DNA of 21,869 nt from Folioceros fuciformis (Eukaryota > Anthocerotophyta > Anthocerotopsida > Anthocerotales). The notes below the pieces were generated by a model that was not told the DNA's origin, made no database searches, and worked only from the letters and a program-made list of their open reading frames with translations. Location of the stretch: assembly GCA_049999805.1 (NCBI GenBank), contig JBNGIO010002025.1, positions 1 to 21,869 of the forward strand, written 5' to 3'. Every line of letters begins with the position of its first letter. Positions within the stretch are counted from its first letter, which is position 1. Below are positions 9,389 to 19,512 of the stretch, one piece after another. The position numbers and the translations under genes were made by a program.

Positions 9389-10744
9389 ATGAGTCGTGGC
9401 ACTGGAGCTGGGTATGATCGCCATATCACCGTCTTCTCCCCAGAAGGGCGGCTCTTCCAGGTGGAGTATGCCTTCAAAGCCGTGAAAGCAGCTGGTATCA
9501 CGTCAATTGGAGTCCGTGGGGCGGACTCCGTTTGTGTTGTCACGCAGAAGAAAGTTCCGGTATGTAATTGCAGACTCCACTGAGACCCATTAGGGTTTGA
9601 CGTTCAGCTGCACGATAGTTTGCCTCAGATGATGGTTTTGGTTACTTTTAGGACAAACTCTTGGATCAAACTAGCGTCACTCACCTTTTCTCAATCACCA
9701 AAACCATAGGCCTGTTGGCCACTGGAATGCAAGGTCAGATTCTGTAACTTCTTTTGAAATTGATCAACACTTGCGTCCATTTTCTGCGAAGGATATCCTG
9801 ACTGTTTGCATTGCCTGGCAGCGGATTCCTGTTCCTTGGTGCAACATGCACGAAATGAGGCCGCGGAATTTCGTTTTAAGATGGGCTACGAAATACCTGT
9901 CAACTATCTTGCCAGCACGTGCGAACGCTCTTTTCTCTCTGTCTTGTTTTCAATTGTTTGAAGTTAGCAAGGAAACTGCCATGGATTCTTGATCATGTGG
10001 AAAACACGCAACAGGCTGGCAGACAAGTCACAAGTGTACACTCAGCATGCCTACATGAGGCCTTTGGGAGTGGGTATGAATTCAGGGATTTTTCTGAAGT
10101 TCTTGGAATTGCCATAGTTTTCCACTTTTCTGCCTTTGAGGGGTGCTATTCATTTGCTTCGTCGTGTTTATGGCAGCTGCTATGGTAATCGGCATCGATG
10201 ATGAACTGGGTCCTCAGCTTTTTAAGTGTGATCCTGCTGGGTATTTTGTTGGCTACAAGGTTAGATATTGCCGCCATCTTGCTGGATGAGCAAGTGACAG
10301 TGACTCTCATACAGGACTGATGCAGGGAAGGTGACACCTTTTTTAGGCAACAAGCGCCGGTCTTAAGGAGCAAGAAGCTGTCAATTTTTTGGAGAAGAAA
10401 ATGAAATCCAATCCGCAGCTGACTTACGAGGAAACTGTCCAGGTTTGTTGTGAATTGCGGCCTTGCAGTATCAGCGACCTCATGTTGACACCCTGCGTCT
10501 GGTTTGCAGACGGCGATTTCTGCATTGCAGTCAATCCTTTTGGAGGATTTCAAGCCTACCGAAATTGAGGTGAGAAAAATAACGCCATCTGCGTTTGCAT
10601 TTCCGGGAAGGTGGATCAGGACAAAGCCTGACTCTGAAGGGTCCTTTACAGGTCGGTGTCGTTAAGAAGGATCATCCAGCTTTCCGAGTTTTGACCACTG
10701 AGGAGATTGACGAGCATTTGACGGCGATTAGTGAAAGAGACTGA
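9389..10744 (+). CDS. PAA: 20S proteasome subunit alpha type-6 (alpha1, PAA)
   Basis: Eight exons: 9389-9559, 9652-9733, 9822-9918, 10015-10073, 10177-10259, 10347-10442, 10510-10569 and 10652-10744. Spliced length is 741 nt, giving 246 aa, the usual length of plant alpha1. All seven introns are 67-103 bp with GT and AG ends, and frame is kept at every junction. The alpha-subunit signature [20 protein letters not shown] is at 9-28. Other recognisable blocks are [35 protein letters not shown] and a C-terminus ending in AISERD. The protein is a structural, non-catalytic subunit of the outer ring of the 20S core; outer-ring N-termini gate substrate entry. A second in-frame ATG at 9308 would add a hydrophobic leader not found in the family, so I chose 9389. 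The gene is intact. Confidence 0.95.
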
Positions 10745-11026
10745 GCATTTTATACTGCATTTCTTCCTTCGCAATTGTCAATCCATCTGAGGATTCTCTC
10801 CTTCTTCCGGGCTCTGTATCTAGTACCTCGAAGCCTTAGCAAAGGCATGTCGTCGAAGTTTATTGTCCAGAGACACAACTAGCAGAGAGTGCGCATGCTT
10901 GGTAGATCTAGACACCACCAATCTAAGGTGGAATAGCCATCCTGGCAGGTCCAGTTCATTTACATACACAAATAATATCTTCTACTAGAACTACACGCTA
11001 ACAACGGGAAATGGGAAACCCTTTCC
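10745..11026. other. Short intergenic between convergent PAA and DCN1-like genes
   Basis: The 282 bp must hold both 3' UTRs, so the transcripts may overlap. No gene or repeat was seen. Confidence 0.5.
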
Positions 11027-13277
11027 CTAAGCGCGGTCTCGGGCTACTCCAACCTCGTACAGATACTCCACAAATTCATCAATTAAATATGGCCAAGCTC
11101 CTTCTGCGTCATAATTCGATAGAGAAGGATCTATAGTCTGCAGCAGAGAAGGAGACAAGTCACATTCATGCACCTAGGCATGCTTTAGCACATGGGCAAG
11201 AGCAGGCACGGACCAACCCAGATGAAAAGGGGCTTACCCTAGAGAATTCCAGAAGCTGCGACCACGTATCCTTCGAGATGGCTTTGTTGTGCTTGGCCTG
11301 GAAAGATTACAATAACATATCCACTCTCAACGTCACCATCCTCTAGGACTTAAAACTTGGGAAGACACCATCTCCATATCACTTACTTGCAAGAACTGAC
11401 ACCAATTTTCTACTAAGGGCCACGCTCGTTCTGCAAACAGCAAGCGCCACATGCCAACAGCTGTGTCGAGAGCCAAAGATTTTTGACCCTACAAGATACA
11501 GACCACTGGTGGCATCAGCAGCTTCAACCCAGATACCATCATAAGGACGCCTTTAAGTACAATGTTCCTAAAAAGTGTGAGACCGACCCACCTTTTCCTT
11601 GGCCCACCCGAAAGCGAAGTTGTAGATGTCCCGAAACTTATCTGAAAATACAAGGAGACAGGTGTGAAAATGCACCAATTTACAAGTTCGTTCATAGCAA
11701 AGCATATTCCAGCTCATACAGCAGGCCTACTGTTTTAATTTTTGGGAACTGAAGGAGATCAAACTTGTGAGAGATGGTTTCACAAGATGAGCACTACGGC
11801 AGCAGAGGTGAGGACCGTACGTTCATCTTTCAGCTCTTGCCTTAGCGAGGGGAGCAGATACTTGAGTTTGTCAAGAGAGTCTACGCTGCATAAATAGGAG
11901 ATCCGATGTTAGGTCGTTGTGATAGATGAAATTGAAACCAATTTGTGCATCAGATAAAAGGACCAGCATCTCCTAGGAGAAAGATAATACCCCAAAGAGT
12001 GGAGCCCTGCAGTGAACTCCAGCTTTGAGAACTCACACATTGTAGCTGCTTTCATATGCCATGAAATGACCAGCTGCAAACAGTTAAATAAGATGTAGCT
12101 TAACAATCAGCAACTTTACCACACAGCATAGTGCTGGAACATGACATACTAGTAGTAGGAACCTGATTATGTGCTTACCATTACAACATCGCCAGGATCT
12201 ACCTGCACAGAACCGACATGCCAAACACCTCCGTCAGAGAAGCCTACGGTTGGACCAGAAGGAATCTCACACTTCTCAGAAAAGTTTCGTGCAATTTTAC
12301 CTGCAAATCATCGCAGAACAACGATACCCCGTCTACTAAGATCATGTCCGAGTAAGGATCTGCAAAAACACACTGAAGATGAATGGCTGGGTGAAAAAAC
12401 TAACAGAGAACGGACAATGCTATCTCTGATGTGGACTTGGTTGGGAAAAATGGATGTCGGAGCTCAAACAGTCTAAATTCTGTGCCTTTATATCTGTTAT
12501 AAAGTTCTTCAACATGCCGAGGATCCGTTGGCGGTCTTGATGGGGGCTGGGTGTAGAAGTACTCAAAGGCTCCTTCCAAATTCCAGTCACTTGACTTCAG
12601 GGCCGCTAACGCAGCCTTCTCACTGCAACAGCATGAACGAATACGCTGTGGTCGTTCAAATCATCCAGCCACCGGATCAATCTTCGCTGTGGCAGCAAAA
12701 CTTCTCATACCTCGCTCCCGCTGCAATTGACATGAATTTCTCAACCTTCTCACGATGTCCCCTCCCTAGCTTGTTCTACAATAGCAGCAGTATGACCAGG
12801 CGTTAGCACCGAGAAGAGCCCCTACTAAACTCATCGTATACGCAATTCCCATACTAGATTCCTACATCCTTAGGAATGGACAGGACAGGAAAGGGAATTT
12901 GGGATGGGCATCCTTAGGGTAGCCAGATAAGGGTCTCAACGAATGCTACAGGCAACTTGTGAACTCTACCCCCATCCAGTGCAAAGCTGCGTTGGCTGCG
13001 TATAAATAACCTGTTCACCTTACTTGTGAACTCAGGTCCAACAATTGTGCTCACAGGGACGTGCAACCACATACAAAACCTGCTGCTCACAGAGGCCAAG
13101 AGTACTAACTCTTGTCCTAGCTTAGTATCCCTAGGGTTTAGGGTTGAATAAGGCTAGCGGGCATTTGACCCGACAATTTCATCGATTCAGAAGTTCTGTG
13201 ATGGCTCGGATTGCACTGGTAAGCACCAGCGCAGATGTGCGGCACTAAAGTAAATAGCGGTGCCGACTCACCATCAT
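11027..13277 (-). CDS. DCN1-like protein (defective in cullin neddylation; UBA plus potentiating-neddylation domain)
   Basis: Exons on minus: 12775-12711, 12622-12486, 12359-12301, 12202-12179, 12073-11991, 11885-11821, 11641-11592, 11488-11387, 11297-11238 and 11137-11027, preceded by a proposed ATGATG exon at 13277-13272. Total about 253 aa. DCN1 proteins act as scaffold E3s that bring the NEDD8-loaded E2 Ubc12 to cullin-RBX1. A UBA-like segment ([14 protein letters not shown] ... [14 protein letters not shown]) occupies about residues 3-55. The PONY domain contains [36 protein letters not shown] and [19 protein letters not shown]. Residues matching the cullin-binding DAD patch are D207, A231 and D237. 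The intron after YNRYK has a GC donor, and the exon at 12202-12179 is only 24 nt. The start exon is the weakest part; it is supported by a strong GTGAGT donor and by relatives starting MNKLGRG. Confidence 0.88.
12179..12202 (-). other. 24-nt microexon of the DCN1-like gene
   Basis: The exon encodes VDPGDVVM, flanked by a GTGCAG acceptor and a GTAAGC donor, both phase 0. These residues fit between FCDDLQ and LVISWHMK as in other DCN1 proteins, so skipping would delete eight residues without a frameshift. Confidence 0.75.
12360..12485 (-). other. Apparent GC-AG intron in the DCN1-like gene
   Basis: The exon ends at TATAAAG (12486) and the next base pair in the intron is GC (12485-12484), while the acceptor is TTTTTGCAG. 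Only this junction keeps the frame and restores the family sequence YNRYKDP. The nearest GT downstream would shift the frame. Confidence 0.65.
13131..13146 (-). promoter_or_regulatory. Telo-box-like element near the DCN1-like 5' end
   Basis: On the minus strand this reads AACCCTAAACCCTAGG, containing the plant telo-box AAACCCTA, common near transcription starts of growth-linked housekeeping genes. It lies inside the proposed first intron; if instead it marks the promoter, the first coding exon is closer than proposed. Confidence 0.5.
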
Positions 13278-14457
13278 TTCAACAGCCACAATTGGCACAA
13301 ACCACGCGCCCTCCTTGTCTCCAGAAACCTTCGCATAAAGGGCCCAGCTTATGGAAACTGTCGCAGATGGGCTGACTTGTGGACGCCGCGCAGCATAAAT
13401 GAACCAAGAGTCCCTGCAGCAGTCGCAAGCAGAACCATTGCAGAGCCGACTCCATCACCCTGCGGAAGGTTGGACAACATTTCGTGCAACGAGTGCTGCA
13501 TCTAGACAAGACCACATACCGGAGTGAGTAATCTGCGGCCACGAGGGCGTCACGCTTCCCGAGCGCACTGAGAGCCCCAAGAAGACGAGCCCACCCGACC
13601 TCGTTGTCGACCACGATCCAGCCAGCTTCACAGAAACCCCAGCCAGCTTTAGGCGACTAAGAGCTATGCACTTCGAAATGCCAAGGTTCAAGTGGTGGTG
13701 TTTTTCGTGCTGTTCGTAGTTTCATGACACTTGTGGACCCTTGCTCGTCTGTGCCTCCCAAGCCATGCCCTTTTTGTGGTCCTACATGGGGTTACTTTTC
13801 CACACGGCTTTAGCCGGTGTGCCGGGCTGCTTTGGTGTGTCAGCTTGGAACATCCTGCTGCTACGTTCCATGAGTGGCGGAGCAAAAGCGCTATATGCGC
13901 GCTGCAGATCTGCTTGGATATCAGTTACCCTTGTTTGTGGCCCACAGCATGCTCAGCACAGGAATGTCTGACTATGTATGAGACGATGCATTCATTGCGA
14001 TGCATCTAGGTTCTTCCTGTCTGCTGTGTGCCAGCATGATCCGCTCCCGCAACAATGGATGTAGATACGAGTGTGTGTACGTGATTTGGGAGCTAGACTT
14101 GTGCACCTTCTCTAACTGCGCCCACCTACTAATGGATCGAATTCAACAGAGATTAATACATTTAAATAATTTACTTAAAATCCATATTTTGAGTCTGTCT
14201 GAAAGATCATCTTTTTATGTGCCAATGTGAAAAAGAACCTGGTATGGACTGACCTCAGTTAGCGATTGTGTGTCAATATCAACAACAACTACTTGATGAT
14301 ATTGATATAATACAATATAACAGACTCTTTTGAGTACTGATTTTTAAAAAAAATTAAAGATATAAATTCATTTACAATAAAGTAATATTACCTTCTCTAT
14401 TAAGTACTAAAATTTTGATAAATCATAGAAAAATAAATTACTTTGATTAGATCAATA
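13278..14457. other. Region upstream of the DCN1-like gene; several coding-like frames, none recognised
   Basis: From 13280 to about 13690 the DNA is GC-rich and open on both strands over 50-110 codons. On minus, a frame reading GWIVVDNEVGWARLL and a later one reading [14 protein letters not shown] look protein-like but are in different frames. On plus, a frame reading PKKTSPPDLVVDHD is also open. A plus ORF at 13741-13971 would give a hydrophobic protein of about 76 aa. None matches a family I know. From about 14130 the sequence becomes strongly AT-rich, belonging to the LKR island, and contains a 9-bp inverted repeat at 14273-14305. Confidence 0.35.
14273..14305. repeat. Perfect 9-bp inverted repeat with 15-bp loop
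   Basis: TCAATATCA at 14273-14281 and its complement TGATATTGA at 14297-14305 flank a 15-base spacer. It lies about 150 bp beyond the stop codon of the minus-strand LKR ORF and might fold in its 3' end. Confidence 0.8.
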
Positions 14458-16152
14458 TTAAAAATAATTCCACCTAAGAAACTCATGTGTGGGATCAACA
14501 TGGTTGGTGAGCAAACTTCGAATTCTTGCCATATTAAGCTCATTATCAGTGGTGATTCGAATTTGAGCACAAAAGGTGTGTGTGTTTGTTCCATGTGGTG
14601 GTGGGTTATTGGGATCAATAGCTTGTAGATCAAAATCACCTTGGTTTTCCATGATGATGTCTAGCATCTCGTTAATAAGAAAAGGATCAAAAATGTTACC
14701 TATCACATGGATTGTAGACGAAACAAGCTCTGAAGGTGAGGAAATATTTGTTTTGTCACTATCCACTTTTGCCAATGTTAATGCTGCAACAGCTTGCTGC
14801 TGAATAAGGTGATCAAAAAGAGGATTAAGCCGTCCTCTTGAAACAACACATGCATTTTGTATCAAAAGTGGCATTGTTTGTAGAGTCAAATTACATGTCA
14901 TTGCTTCAAGTAATGGTGCAATAGCATCGCTGAAGTGTTCAGTTGCTTCGCGAGGAAATTCTGTCGGGAGCACATCCACGGCTAGAACTATAATTCCATC
15001 GCCTTCCATATTGCCGTGATAAGAAGTCGTGAGGGGATTATATCGGAAAAAAGGTTTATCTATACTGGTTTGTACATAAACACATTCAATGGAGCCATTG
15101 AGATCACAAGAAATGTCCGCAACACCCAACAAAAGTATTCGAGAATCAAAGTCGGGGTCGCTCTCTTTGATTAGGAATAGCTTTTGTAGTTGTTCATTTG
15201 TTAGTAGACGAGGGAATCTAGGCTCCCAATACATACAGTTGATGATAAAGGAGGTGTAAGGGGCAACATTAGTATGAAAAACAGAGTGATATTCTTCTGG
15301 ATTAGCATAATAATGTGCTTTGTCAAAGTCCTTGCGATTAGGATTGTTATGTTCAACCATGTGTGAAGCATCTATCAAACATCCAAAGACCTTGAACCTA
15401 TTGCTTTGTTCTGCATTAAGGGTGTTCTTGACCAAATTAGGAAGCTCTTTGGCATCCACGAAAGAATGTGGCAAAAGCTTAAAAATCTCCATAGCACCTT
15501 GTCCTACATTTCCACACGCCGTAAACACAAAGACTAGAGGACAAATAGCAGAAGGCAACCCAGTATGTTTAATCTCTTCTCCTAGAGCTAGTACAGCCTC
15601 GCTAGCCTTACTCAAAGAAGGGTACATGTGAGCAAAGCCTAATCCCAAAAAAGGGGTTGAAAAGCCTAAGTTCAGGAACCTCTCCCCTATCCCTCTTAGA
15701 AAGTCCAACATCCCCGCCCTACCTGCAAATTCTCCAAACGCAACTACTCGCTTGCCCTCTTTTGTGGCCATAAGCTCATAGTCGAATAATGTAACATCCT
15801 TTTCCAACACTTCACCTAGCAGTCCCATGTTATGAGGTTGTCCTTTGTGTGTGTGTGAAAAGAATGCATAAGAACGTTGTGGTAAAATAGTACCAAGTTT
15901 TGGGCTCTTCACTCCTAGAATCAGACCGCACTGTGACATGTCTTCACTTACCTCACATCCTGCTTCCTCATAACTTAAGTTTTGGTGTATGCGTTTTGTA
16001 CATGGTTGGATTATGATTTTTTGAATTCCTTGGCTTGTAGGTTCTTGTTTTCTTCTCCTTAAGAGCTCCAAGCAATGAAATGGAGTGAGTGGAGCCCTTC
16101 TCTCCCATTTATTTTCTTCTTTCAAAATCCCCACCACTCCATTTCCATACAT
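14458..16152 (-). CDS. Lysine-ketoglutarate reductase (LKR) domain protein, intronless, lacking the saccharopine dehydrogenase half
   Basis: One uninterrupted frame of 564 codons from the ATG at 16152 to TAA at 14458-14460. It starts MYGNGVVGILKEENKWERRAPLTP-like, as plant LKR/SDH enzymes do after their first residues, and continues with AYAFFSHTHKGQ, FAGRAGMLDFLRGIGERFL, FDKAHYYANPEEYH, INCMYWEPRFPRLL and LAVDVLPTEFPREA. LKR joins lysine and 2-oxoglutarate to saccharopine, the first step of lysine catabolism. Residues from about 460 (VIGNIFDPFLINEMLDII) match the linker domain between the two halves. The frame ends soon after, at HEFLRWNYF, and the SDH half is absent from the window. The codons prefer A/T in third position, unlike the neighbouring genes. 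Options are a retrocopy of a monofunctional LKR mRNA, a diverged monofunctional paralogue, or foreign DNA. The open frame over 564 codons suggests recent origin or selection. Confidence 0.85.
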   Translation of the reverse strand: MYGNGVVGILKEENKWERRAPLTPFHCLELLRRRKQEPTSQGIQKIIIQPCTKRIHQNLSYEEAGCEVSEDMSQCGLILGVKSPKLGTILPQRSYAFFSHTHKGQPHNMGLLGEVLEKDVTLFDYELMATKEGKRVVAFGEFAGRAGMLDFLRGIGERFLNLGFSTPFLGLGFAHMYPSLSKASEAVLALGEEIKHTGLPSAICPLVFVFTACGNVGQGAMEIFKLLPHSFVDAKELPNLVKNTLNAEQSNRFKVFGCLIDASHMVEHNNPNRKDFDKAHYYANPEEYHSVFHTNVAPYTSFIINCMYWEPRFPRLLTNEQLQKLFLIKESDPDFDSRILLLGVADISCDLNGSIECVYVQTSIDKPFFRYNPLTTSYHGNMEGDGIIVLAVDVLPTEFPREATEHFSDAIAPLLEAMTCNLTLQTMPLLIQNACVVSRGRLNPLFDHLIQQQAVAALTLAKVDSDKTNISSPSELVSSTIHVIGNIFDPFLINEMLDIIMENQGDFDLQAIDPNNPPPHGTNTHTFCAQIRITTDNELNMARIRSLLTNHVDPTHEFLRWNYF

Positions 16153-16573
16153 CTTCACTTCTTTCAAACTCTCTTGTTAATAAACATACATAAACTAAGG
16201 ATAAGATACCTCTATTTGGAAACCAAGATCACCAAAGAAATGTTGTTTAGATCTCACACTACAACATGTTTATACTTGCTAGGTCTGATTAGAGTTTATA
16301 AAACATTGTTTAACATTTTTTTTATCGGTTGATTTTTATCATAGTTTATACTTGTTAAGTAAATTTTAATCACTATCACCACAAGTTCACATATTTTGAT
16401 TCAGAGTAGATGATATTAATGATATGTTACAAGAACTGCATTGCATGAAGAAGCTAAGCTAATGCATGATGCTATTTTATGATGTGAATACAAAATATAG
16501 TATTTTAGAACCTAGTGTTATATTTTATAATTAGGGTTTTCTTGGTATGAAATTTTGAGCTTTCTCTCATTGT

Positions 16574-16591
16574 TTATTATTATTATTATTA
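16574..16591. repeat. (TTA)6 microsatellite
   Basis: Six perfect TTA units inside the AT-rich block upstream of the LKR-like ORF. Confidence 0.85.
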
Positions 16592-17073
16592 TATTCCATT
16601 TCAAACTTGAGTGACATGCCCACTTCCACCTTTAAACTTGAGAGATATATATAATTGATTTGCATTTATTTTGACAGGTAAGTATGATCAAAATTAGAGT
16701 GTATAATTGTTTTGAGATATACATATGCCATGATTTTTTAAAATTCTTTGTTTTTTATTAGGTTATTGGATTGTAGGTTGTAGTCAATATAATATCTTCA
16801 TAAGAATAAAAATAATTCTTTTGTGTGTCAAGGCTTTTTTTATATCAAACCAAGTACACCCAGACAAACAAACAAACATGTTCTATTGTGAGACCTAAAT
16901 GCAGCTGTGCTGATGCTATAATGCCATGAATTATACATAAAATTTAGAGAGCAAATATAAAAGTTAGGCTTTTTTGAGAAAAAAAAACACAACTTTTATT
17001 ATCTATTTTTATAAATTAGGTTTATAAACCAGAAGATAAACGTGTTTCAACTAACTATCTTGTTATGCATGTG

Positions 17074-17103
17074 CGAAGCGTGTAGCTAGTAGCTAGCTCT
17101 TCG
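17074..17103. repeat. Nested palindrome at the right edge of the AT-rich block
   Basis: CGAAG at 17074-17078 and CTTCG at 17099-17103 enclose a segment with repeated TAGCTAG palindromes. It lies within about 20-40 bp of the compositional boundary and 86 bp before the WD40 start codon. Confidence 0.6.
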
Positions 17104-17188
17104 ACGGGGACAAAGGTGTAACGATGTGATCGATGGGATGCGCGATGAGGATGAAAACGGATTGAAATTGTAGCGTCCTCGGAGGGCG

Positions 17189-18883
17189 ATGGCTCTATCA
17201 GCACAAAAGTATGATCCGAGCAAGGCCAAGGCGCCTCTGGAAGCCACAGTGGAGGGTGCACCTTCCTCGTCCGACCCTTACTTCAAGGGGAATTTCACAG
17301 TTGCACTTGGCCGGCAGGAGCCGCTGGAAGTGAAGGGAACGAGCTCCCGAGCCCTGGGAGCGCTGAAACAGGGGCCCAAGAAAGAGCAGGGGCACACCCA
17401 AGTGAAGCTGTCGGATCACCACTCCATCTGCATCTCAGCGAGGGGGGTGGAGGTGGCGGTCGGCTCGGCAGATTCCGCTGTGTACATCGTGAATGTGGAG
17501 ACGGGCAAGTTCGTGAGGACGATGGGGAGCAAGGAGTTCGGGCATACGGAGTGGGTCACATGCCTGGAGTACATGGAGAACGGTCGCATCTTCAGTGGAG
17601 GCATGGACAGCAAGCTGTGCCTGTGGGAGAAGAACGTCCCGAGGTGCAGCTACATGGTGGGCCACAACTCGGCCATCTCGGGCTGCCAGGCCATGGCGGC
17701 CAACGATGTGGGGGTGAGCTCCAGCTACGACGGCACGTTGAAGGTGTGGGATCTGTCCAAGACCTTCAACGAGTACAAGCGCGGGGTCCCGTGCTTGGGC
17801 ACGCTCAAGGGGCATCACGGGCCGGTCACGAAGTTCGTTCTTGGCGTCCAGGAGAGCAGCATCGTGAGCGGATCCAAGACCGGGGAAATCATCCTGTGGG
17901 ACGGCGCGGAGGGGAGGCCGCTTATGCACTGCGTGGATGCGCACAACGGGGCTGTCACAGCGATCGTGAGCATGGTGGGCGGTAACAAGGCGGACAGGGA
18001 GAGTGCGGGAACCGGGGAAATGTTTCTCACGGGAGGCCAGGATGGCATGCTTCAGGTTTGGGACTTCCGCGTGAGCCAAGGACCTGTCTTCTCTGTCAAA
18101 GCCCACAGGTTCCCTTCCCTACCCAGTTTGCAGTGTCTTTCACTCCATCCCTCCCCAGCGTTGAAATTGGTCTCTGGGGAAAGAGAAATTTTGCGTATAC
18201 GCATCACTTGCTGTAGCTGGCTTCGCTCCACGTCCACAAATTTCCTGCCTGGGAAACCACGTCTACGCATCAATTGTCGCAGCACCATGACGTCACGGTC
18301 GCGTCCTCAGCCTGCCTGCTGATCCCGCACTTACCCTTGGACCTGATCCTGCTAAATCTTGTGGGCCTTGTTGCTCCAAAGAGTGCCTCCAATGCTGTGT
18401 GGCAACTGTACAGGACATTCCAAGGATGTCCAGTCGCGTTTGTGGGCGTTTCGGTCACTGCAGGTAAGGCTCATGTGGTGACGGCAGGGGGAGATAAGGT
18501 GTTGAAGGTTTTGGATCCCCGAGCGTCGTTTCAGACTGTCCACACCATGCCTGATCACACCAGCAATATCACGGCCCTTCAGGTCTACGGTAACGCCTCC
18601 ACCTTTCCTTCCAGATGCCAGGTCCCAACCAACTTTAAATACTTATTCGGCCATAGGTGCTGGTTGTTTATGCTGACTTGATACAATGTGATGCACGGCA
18701 GGTGTACTGCTGTGGAGCGGGGCAGCGGATGGGAAGGTGCTGCTGCACGAAGTGACCAGTGGCAACTGCTTGTATTGCCTCCCTCCCGTTGCGAAGGGCT
18801 CCGTGAGATGCCTCACTCTGGCAGGAGACAGCAAGCTTGCTGTGGCAGGGGATGACGGAACTGTCGTCATCTACCCCCACTAG
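17189..18883 (+). CDS. WD40-repeat protein (beta-propeller)
   Basis: Three exons, 17189-18108, 18414-18589 and 18702-18883, give about 425 aa. Introns are 305 and 112 bp, with GT and AG ends, joined in phases 2 and 1. After a Lys/Ser/Pro-rich N-terminus of about 70 residues come WD-type blades at about 70-112, 119-147, 158-188, 208-238, 251-292, 305-345 and 346-425. Typical closings are SGGMDSKLCLWE, SSSYDGTLKVWD, SGSKTGEIILWD, TGGQDGMLQVWD, TAGGDKVLKVLD and SGAADGKVLLHE, ending AGDDGTVVIYPH. Such a number of blades would make one closed propeller, normally a scaffold for protein complexes. I do not recognise the specific subfamily, so no partner or pathway is assigned. The second acceptor (TGTACAG at 18413) is the least certain junction, but it restores frame and blade spacing. 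No truncation is visible. Confidence 0.85.
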
Positions 18884-19512
18884 TAACGTATCACTCGCTG
18901 CACCTGAAACGGCATCACTTGAATCGGACACACATGGTTTGCGTTTCCCACTGGAATCTGCGTTGTCGACACAAATGCTACACAGAAACAGTACCACAGC
19001 TTTGTAAGGGCCTCTCAGGCCTCTGTGCCTCAGGTTCAGTCACCACCCACCACACAGAATCACACCTCACAACGCGGAACCGCTCACAAAGTGAATTCAA
19101 CCCCCCTGTTTCCACAATCACAAGTCTGAACGAATGAAAAGATGATCAGTGGGACCGGTTTCATTGTCAGCAGCTTGGGATTGGGCATGCACTGGGAGGT
19201 GATGAAGTCTGCGCACCCTCCTCATCAATCATGCAATGTCAGAGGTTGATGAACAGACATTGTCACGCAGGCTGGGGTCACTTTCCTGCGAACGACTGAT
19301 GACTGCCTTCTCTCCTGCATGAGGGCGCCCTGTATGAGGGAGCCGGTTTGGGGTAGTTGGCCGACCGGCAGCGTCCAGTGGGTGTCATGAGAGCGGAGAA
19401 GTGCTCTCGTACAGCATTTCAATCAGCCAAATTGGTTACTAATACCTGGGAGCCTTATCCGATTCCAACTGCCTCTTCCTCCCAGTCTGACTGATTGAGG
19501 GGCCTCGCTCAC

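Larger units (their letters stand above)
16153..17188. other. AT-rich intergenic between divergent LKR-like and WD40 genes
   Basis: This 1 kb is strongly AT-rich to about 17060, with homopolymer runs and a (TTA)6 run, then changes abruptly to GC-rich DNA that should be the WD40 5' leader. No long open frame, RNA gene or transposon protein was recognised. Promoters of both flanking genes should lie here. Confidence 0.5.

Noticed and set aside
13741-13971. Plus ORF of 76 codons, hydrophobic
   Set aside because: Not recognised, and the region is open in other frames too; kept only as a remark.
14330-14370. A/T run as the poly(A) tail of an LKR retrocopy
   Set aside because: The run mixes T and A, is short, and has no clear target-site duplication, so it does not prove retroposition.
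17435-18106. 223-codon frame on minus, His/Arg-rich
   Set aside because: Antisense shadow of the WD40 first exon.
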